The notes under the pieces: model-generated
The model's input: the letters and a program-made list of their open reading frames with translations, nothing else
What the model was told of the DNA's origin: nothing
Databases searched by the model: none
Assembly (NCBI RefSeq): GCF_014640675.1
Contig: NZ_BMHK01000013.1
Location: 48,079-112,078 of the forward strand
Direction: 5' to 3'
Length of the DNA stretch: 64,000 bases
Origin: Novosphingobium endophyticum
GTDB taxonomy: Bacteria; Pseudomonadota; Alphaproteobacteria; Sphingomonadales; Sphingomonadaceae
Made by a program: the position numbers and the translations under genes
Part shown: in pieces, positions 60,385-64,000 of the stretch
Layout: every line of letters starts with the position of its first letter
How positions within the stretch are numbered: position 1 is the stretch's first letter

Positions 60385-61551
60385 TCAGACATAGCCGCGC
60401 CGCGTGCGATAGGCCTCGAACCGCGCCGCCAGCCCCTCCTTGCTGAGGCCGAAGTCCGCCGGGTCGTGCTTGGCGCCCTGGACAGCCCGGCGCGGATGCG
60501 CGTCGAGCCAGGCCTGCATCGCCGCCGCCGTCTCCGCCGTCAGGGCGAGGCCAAGCTGATCGTAGATCGAGCGGATGGTTGTCATCTGGTCCCGCGTGAA
60601 ATCGCGGAACTCCACGTCCACGAAGACATTGTCGCTCTTGGCCCGCACCGCCTCGGCCCGCGCCAGCGCCTGCGCCCACACCTCCGCCTCGCGCCGGCCG
60701 ACATCGGCGGGATCGGCCTTGTCGCCGCAAAAGGCGCGGCGGGCGGAAAAGATGAGGTTGCTCACCGACGGCATGGCATCCACCGGATCGCGATGCGTCT
60801 GTATCACCATCGCATCAGGAAAGACGTTCAGCACCTCCTCGAGCGAGAAGAGATCGGTCGGGTTCTTGAGCAGCCAGCGCCGGTCATCGTCCGCCCCGAT
60901 CAGGCGCAGCACGTCCGCCAGCCAGCGATAGCTGTCCGTATCGTCGCGATCCCGATACCAGCGGTCGTAGTTCGGCACGTTCCACATTGACGGCCACATA
61001 TTGCTGGCAAAGCTGGAGCCGAGTATGAACAGCGATTCCTCGATGCCCTCCGCGGTCATCATGTGATCGTCCGCCGCCTCCGGCGACATCGCGAGAAAGG
61101 CATCGAGGGCGGTTTTTTCCGCGCAATACCCCGGTATGTCATCCCATGTGTCGCGCGGCGGACGCGGCATGGGATAGACGGTCAGCCAATGCTCTGGCCC
61201 CTGGAACTGCGGATCGAGGGACATGAGGAGGTGCAGCGCGGTGGTGCCCGACCGGACTAGCCCGGCAATCACGATGGGCTGCCGGATCGCACTCTTCAGC
61301 ACTTCCGGCCGCGCCTTGAAGCCCTGCACCGCCAGCGCCCGAGTATCGAGCGACTGGCCGATCCTGTAGGCGCTGGCCTGCGCGCAGGCGGAATCGAGGT
61401 CCAGCATCCGGATGTCGGACAGGAGCAGGTCCAGCCCCTCCCGGAACGAGGGATCGCCGAAATCGGACAGGCCGGTGCGCTCCGTCGATGCGGCCAGCAT
61501 GGCCTCGGGCGTCAGCAGGCTGCCGCTGTCGACGGTTGCCTGACTGCTCAT
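60385..61551 (-). CDS. Sulfotransferase family protein
   Basis: 388 residues. ATG at 61551 overlaps the stop of the alcohol dehydrogenase gene (ATGA). The PAPS loop is IAGLVRSGTTALHLLM at about residues 95-110, and the 3'-phosphate segment is VIQTHRDPVDAMPSVSN. It has the same domain layout as the protein at 30.7 kb but low sequence identity, so both are old members. It is cotranscribed with the zinc alcohol dehydrogenase; a hydroxyl-bearing substrate is therefore plausible. No PAPS synthesis gene is present in the window. Confidence 0.86.
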   Translation of the reverse strand: MSSQATVDSGSLLTPEAMLAASTERTGLSDFGDPSFREGLDLLLSDIRMLDLDSACAQASAYRIGQSLDTRALAVQGFKARPEVLKSAIRQPIVIAGLVRSGTTALHLLMSLDPQFQGPEHWLTVYPMPRPPRDTWDDIPGYCAEKTALDAFLAMSPEAADDHMMTAEGIEESLFILGSSFASNMWPSMWNVPNYDRWYRDRDDTDSYRWLADVLRLIGADDDRRWLLKNPTDLFSLEEVLNVFPDAMVIQTHRDPVDAMPSVSNLIFSARRAFCGDKADPADVGRREAEVWAQALARAEAVRAKSDNVFVDVEFRDFTRDQMTTIRSIYDQLGLALTAETAAAMQAWLDAHPRRAVQGAKHDPADFGLSKEGLAARFEAYRTRRGYV

Positions 61552-62561
61552 GCGGCGCTCCAGGGATCGACGTGGATCTTGGTCTCGTTGGCACCCGCGC
61601 GCAGGGACTCGAACACGTCCGGGAAGGCGTCCAAGGCAACGATGCGCGAGACCATTGCGCGCGGCTCGACATGGCCGGCGGCCAGCGTGTCCGCGCAATG
61701 CTGAAATTCCCGCAGGTCATAGGCAAAGGAGAATTTCATCGTCACCTGCTTCCAGGTCGCTAGCGACGGCAATATGGGATCGGGCGCCGTGCAGAAGCCC
61801 AGCGAAACTACGGTGCCGCCCGGGCCGACCAGATCGACCGCCTTCTGTGTCATGCCGACCGCACCCGCGCATTCGAACACGATCTCCGGCATCCCGCCCA
61901 GCGCGGCGAAGACACGTTCCGTCTCGCCCTCGCTTAGCGCCTCGAAACTTTGCGCGCCCATCTGCATGGCGAGGTCCGCCCGCCGTTCGGAGCGGGAGAT
62001 GGCGACGATCTTGCCGGCGCCCAGCAGTCGTGCCCAATAAATGACCGAAAGGCCGATTGATCCGGCGCCCAGCACTGCCACGCGCGCGCCCGGTTGCATC
62101 GCGCCCAGCCGCACCCCGCGCAGGCCCACGGCCAGAGGCTCGACCAGCGCGCCGTCCGCTAGTGACAGGGACTGAGGCAGGATGATGGAACCGGGCGCGG
62201 CGATGCGCATATATTCGCCAAAGCCGCCGACGACGCCCTGCATCTGGAAACAGGCCATCGGATAGCCAGCAAGGCAGGGCGTGCAATGGCCACAGCCCGC
62301 CACCGGCATCGCGGTTACGAACTGGCCGACCTTCAGATTCTCAACGCCCGCGCCGACCGCCACGACCTCCCCGCAATATTCATGGCCGATGACGCTGTCG
62401 GTCGGAGCGTCGTTGCCATGACCGGAAGTCATGTGAAGGTCGGTGCCGCACACGCCGCATCGCTGCACCTTGATCACCGCCTCGCCCGCGCGCGGTTCCG
62501 GATCGCGCAAGGTTTCCACGACCAGCGGCGTGCCGGCACCTTTGAAAACAGCTGCCCTCAT
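61548..62561 (-). CDS. Zinc-dependent alcohol dehydrogenase (MDR)
   Basis: 337 residues. Catalytic zinc ligands are in GVCGTD (Cys) and GHEYCGEV (His, Glu). Structural zinc Cys residues are in AGCGHCTPCLAGYPMAC. The NAD motif VLGAGSIGLSVIYWA is at about residues 172-186. It oxidises an alcohol or reduces a ketone with NAD(P). It is upstream of the sulfotransferase gene and divergent from the ferredoxin. The 171-base intergenic region shows no clear operator. It belongs to the threonine/sorbitol dehydrogenase-like group. Confidence 0.92.
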   Translation of the reverse strand: MRAAVFKGAGTPLVVETLRDPEPRAGEAVIKVQRCGVCGTDLHMTSGHGNDAPTDSVIGHEYCGEVVAVGAGVENLKVGQFVTAMPVAGCGHCTPCLAGYPMACFQMQGVVGGFGEYMRIAAPGSIILPQSLSLADGALVEPLAVGLRGVRLGAMQPGARVAVLGAGSIGLSVIYWARLLGAGKIVAISRSERRADLAMQMGAQSFEALSEGETERVFAALGGMPEIVFECAGAVGMTQKAVDLVGPGGTVVSLGFCTAPDPILPSLATWKQVTMKFSFAYDLREFQHCADTLAAGHVEPRAMVSRIVALDAFPDVFESLRAGANETKIHVDPWSAA

Positions 62562-62732
62562 GACCTTCTCCTCAACTGCCGCGAGAGCGGTCTACTTGCC
62601 GACGACATTGCCCGCAGGGCCAAAAGCATGGCAAGACGGCGACGTAGTGATCGCAATCATGATGTTGTGCCGGAGCCTTGCACCGGCCCGGCATCGGCTT
62701 CACGAAAACAGGCTCGCCACCGGAAAGCTCGA

Positions 62733-63053
62733 ATGCCGCACGTCACCTACATCACTGCCGAGGGGGTCGCGCAGACGGCCCAGGGGAATGTCGGTCAGTC
62801 GGTCATGGAGGTCGCCAGACGCAATGGCATAGAGAACATCGTCGCCGAATGCGGCGGGTGCTGTGCCTGCGCAACCTGCCATGTCTATGTCGACGAAAAA
62901 TGGCTGAAAGCTGCTGGCCCTGCTTCTGCCGACGAAGCCGAAATGCTCGACTTCGCGTTCGATCGACGGCCGGAATCCCGGCTGTCCTGCCAGATTAGAC
63001 TGAGTCCGGCGCTGGACGGCCTCATCGTCCGCACCCCGGATCGACAGAACTGA
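62733..63053 (+). CDS. [2Fe-2S] ferredoxin of the adrenodoxin/terpredoxin type
   Basis: 106 residues from the ATG at 62733 with CGGAAAG upstream; the open frame to 62286 is not coding. Cluster ligands are C40-x5-C46-x2-C49 and C86, with extra Cys at 43 and 44. The C-terminal SRLSCQIRLSPALDGLIV is typical of ferredoxins feeding cytochromes P450 or Rieske oxygenases. No P450 or ferredoxin reductase is in the window, so the partner is elsewhere or is the Rieske protein at 10.2 kb. Its 3' end overlaps the end of the convergent isomerase-like gene. Confidence 0.9.
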   Translation: MPHVTYITAEGVAQTAQGNVGQSVMEVARRNGIENIVAECGGCCACATCHVYVDEKWLKAAGPASADEAEMLDFAFDRRPESRLSCQIRLSPALDGLIVRTPDRQN

Positions 63054-63814
63054 GCAGCGACAGCCGCCGGAGCGCGGCGAGCGCCTCCTGCTCCCCCTCG
63101 CACCCCGCCCGGGCGGGATTGAATTCCGCCTCGACCAGCCCCTTCCGGCCGATCCGCGCGAGCGCTGCCATGACCGGCGCGAAGGCAATGGCGCCGGCAC
63201 CGGGCTCCACGCGCCCCGGCATGTCGGCGATCTGGACGCCCGCGAGCACGTCCGCATGGGCCAGTATCGCCGCGGCCATGTCATCGCCCGCGCAATGGCA
63301 GTGACAGCTTTCAAGGATCAGGCCGAGTCGCAGCACCCCCGCATCAGCCGGACCACATCGGCTACGGTCTCGACAAGCACGCCGGGCGCCCGCGTCCGGT
63401 TCACAGCCTCCAGCGCGATCCGGAACCCCCTGCCTGAGGCGAGTTCCGCCGCTCTCCCAAGATTTTCGCTCGCACGCGCGATCTGCTCCCCAGCGGAGCG
63501 CCCGAATCGAGCAGGATGACATTGATCAGGCCGCCTTCCACGCGCTCCGCCGCCGCCAGCGTCTCGTGGAGAGCCGCGCCGACATCGGAGATAGGGCTGC
63601 CCCAGAAGAATGGCGGTTCCCGTCCCGGCATGGCGTGGGTGAAGCTGCCCATTGCCAGCCCATGGTCGCGCAGCGCTTTCCCCATGCGGCGCTGGACGTC
63701 CGGCGGTCGTCCCTTGAGCCCGTTGTCGCTGATTCCCGCGAAACCCGCCCTCGCCGCACAGGCGATCTGGTCAACCGGGTCGATAGTCGTCTGTGAACAA
63801 AGCGATGTTCGTAT
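63022..63814 (-). pseudogene. TIM-barrel (hydroxypyruvate isomerase-like) gene broken by frameshifts
   Basis: The minus strand encodes a coherent xylose-isomerase-like TIM-barrel protein only when three frames are joined. The first part runs from SLCSQTTIDPVDQIACAARA to NVILLDSG, then GEQIARASENLGRAAELAS to TVADVVRLM, then DAGVLRLGLILESCHCHC to the end near 63022. The breaks fall near 63495-63510 and 63336-63350, at short G/C runs. No ATG, GTG or TTG opens the first frame: the expected first codon reads ATA at 63812-63814, and a TAA lies three codons before it. It is either a true pseudogene or carries sequencing indels. The family isomerises small hydroxyacids or sugars. Confidence 0.72.
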
Positions 63815-64000
63815 GGGGCCGGTTAGCCCGCGCCCTTCAGCCGTACGGATGGCATTGCCAGGTTCAGGCAGCGGCCATTTTCCGCTGTGCGGCAGGGTAA
63901 CCGGGGCAGATCCCGGGGCATTTATGCCTGAGCTGCGATGACGAGGTCTGGCAACCAGGGAATGTGTCGTGCTTTGGGAACGGCGAAGCGGCAGCCGAGG

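Noticed and set aside
63922..64000. C-terminal fragment of a minus-strand gene entering from the right edge
   Set aside because: Only 25 codons ending in TAA are visible, with no recognisable motif or ribosome binding context.
1..64000. tRNA or rRNA genes, CRISPR arrays, prophage, insertion sequences or origin of replication
   Set aside because: I looked for characteristic motifs, spaced repeats and transposase domains on both strands and saw none. Weakly conserved elements could have been missed by eye.

Overview
The window is a GC-rich, densely packed catabolic region with no rRNA, tRNA, CRISPR array, phage or recognisable transposase. The overall style points to an alphaproteobacterium, most likely a member of the Sphingomonadales: a TonB-dependent receptor inside a catabolic cluster, many SDRs and acyl-CoA enzymes, ATGA-type overlaps, and a CGTCATTGCGAGG-type palindromic repeat. 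This assignment is inferred from gene content; no marker gene is present.

About 57 genes are supported, almost all for stepwise oxidation of a hydrophobic, probably alicyclic, terpenoid or steroid-like compound through CoA thioesters. Layout: (A) 1-2.3 kb, a truncated fatty-acid hydroxylase/sterol desaturase family gene, a LysR regulator and a crotonase. (B) 2.5-7.4 kb, five SDRs and a 75-residue acidic protein with an internal duplication. (C) 7.6-12.8 kb, a GlxA/AraC-type regulator facing an operon of acyl-CoA dehydrogenase, Rieske oxygenase and a 3-ketosteroid-dehydrogenase-like flavoprotein. (D) 13-18 kb, a FadB-type fusion, a crotonase, a 3-hydroxyacyl-CoA dehydrogenase and a PhyH dioxygenase. 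(E) 18.1-22.4 kb, an IclR regulator, an MECR-type reductase and a two-subunit acyl-CoA dehydrogenase. (F) 22.5-28 kb, a second IclR, an amidohydrolase, a CMD-family protein, an acyl-CoA ligase and an APH-type kinase. (G) 28-34.4 kb, a TonB receptor, a sulfotransferase-fold protein and a second two-subunit acyl-CoA dehydrogenase.

(H) 34.5-42.5 kb, SDR, GMC oxidoreductase, SDR, aldehyde dehydrogenase, MFS transporter and CoA ligase, an apparent alcohol-to-acyl-CoA module. (I) 42.5-46.5 kb, a PF10118-type protein, epoxide hydrolase plus crotonase, and a second amidohydrolase. (J) 46.9-51.4 kb, two TauD-type dioxygenases, a crotonase, a TesB thioesterase and a TetR regulator. (K) 51.5-54.5 kb, an amidohydrolase of the N-acyl-D-amino-acid deacylase type and a Gfo/Idh/MocA protein without its usual EKP lysine. 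(L) 54.6-59 kb, a tight operon of crotonase, OYE, SnoaL-like dehydratase candidate, SDR and alpha/beta hydrolase. (M) 59.1-63.8 kb, a CaiB/BaiF CoA-transferase, sulfotransferase, zinc alcohol dehydrogenase, [2Fe-2S] ferredoxin and a frameshifted TIM-barrel isomerase gene.

A plausible joint logic is as follows. The TonB receptor imports the substrate. The Rieske, PhyH, TauD, GMC, SDR and ADH enzymes oxidise it. Two ligases and the CoA-transferase make CoA thioesters. Several acyl-CoA dehydrogenase, hydratase and dehydrogenase sets then shorten or open the skeleton, with amidohydrolases and hydrolases taking part in C-C or C-O cleavage. The most interesting elements are the Bai-like set in L/M (OYE, BaiE-spaced SnoaL protein, SDR, CaiB), the stand-alone APH kinase next to an acyl-CoA ligase, and the small protein with a duplicated 19-residue motif. 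The substrate cannot be named from the sequence.
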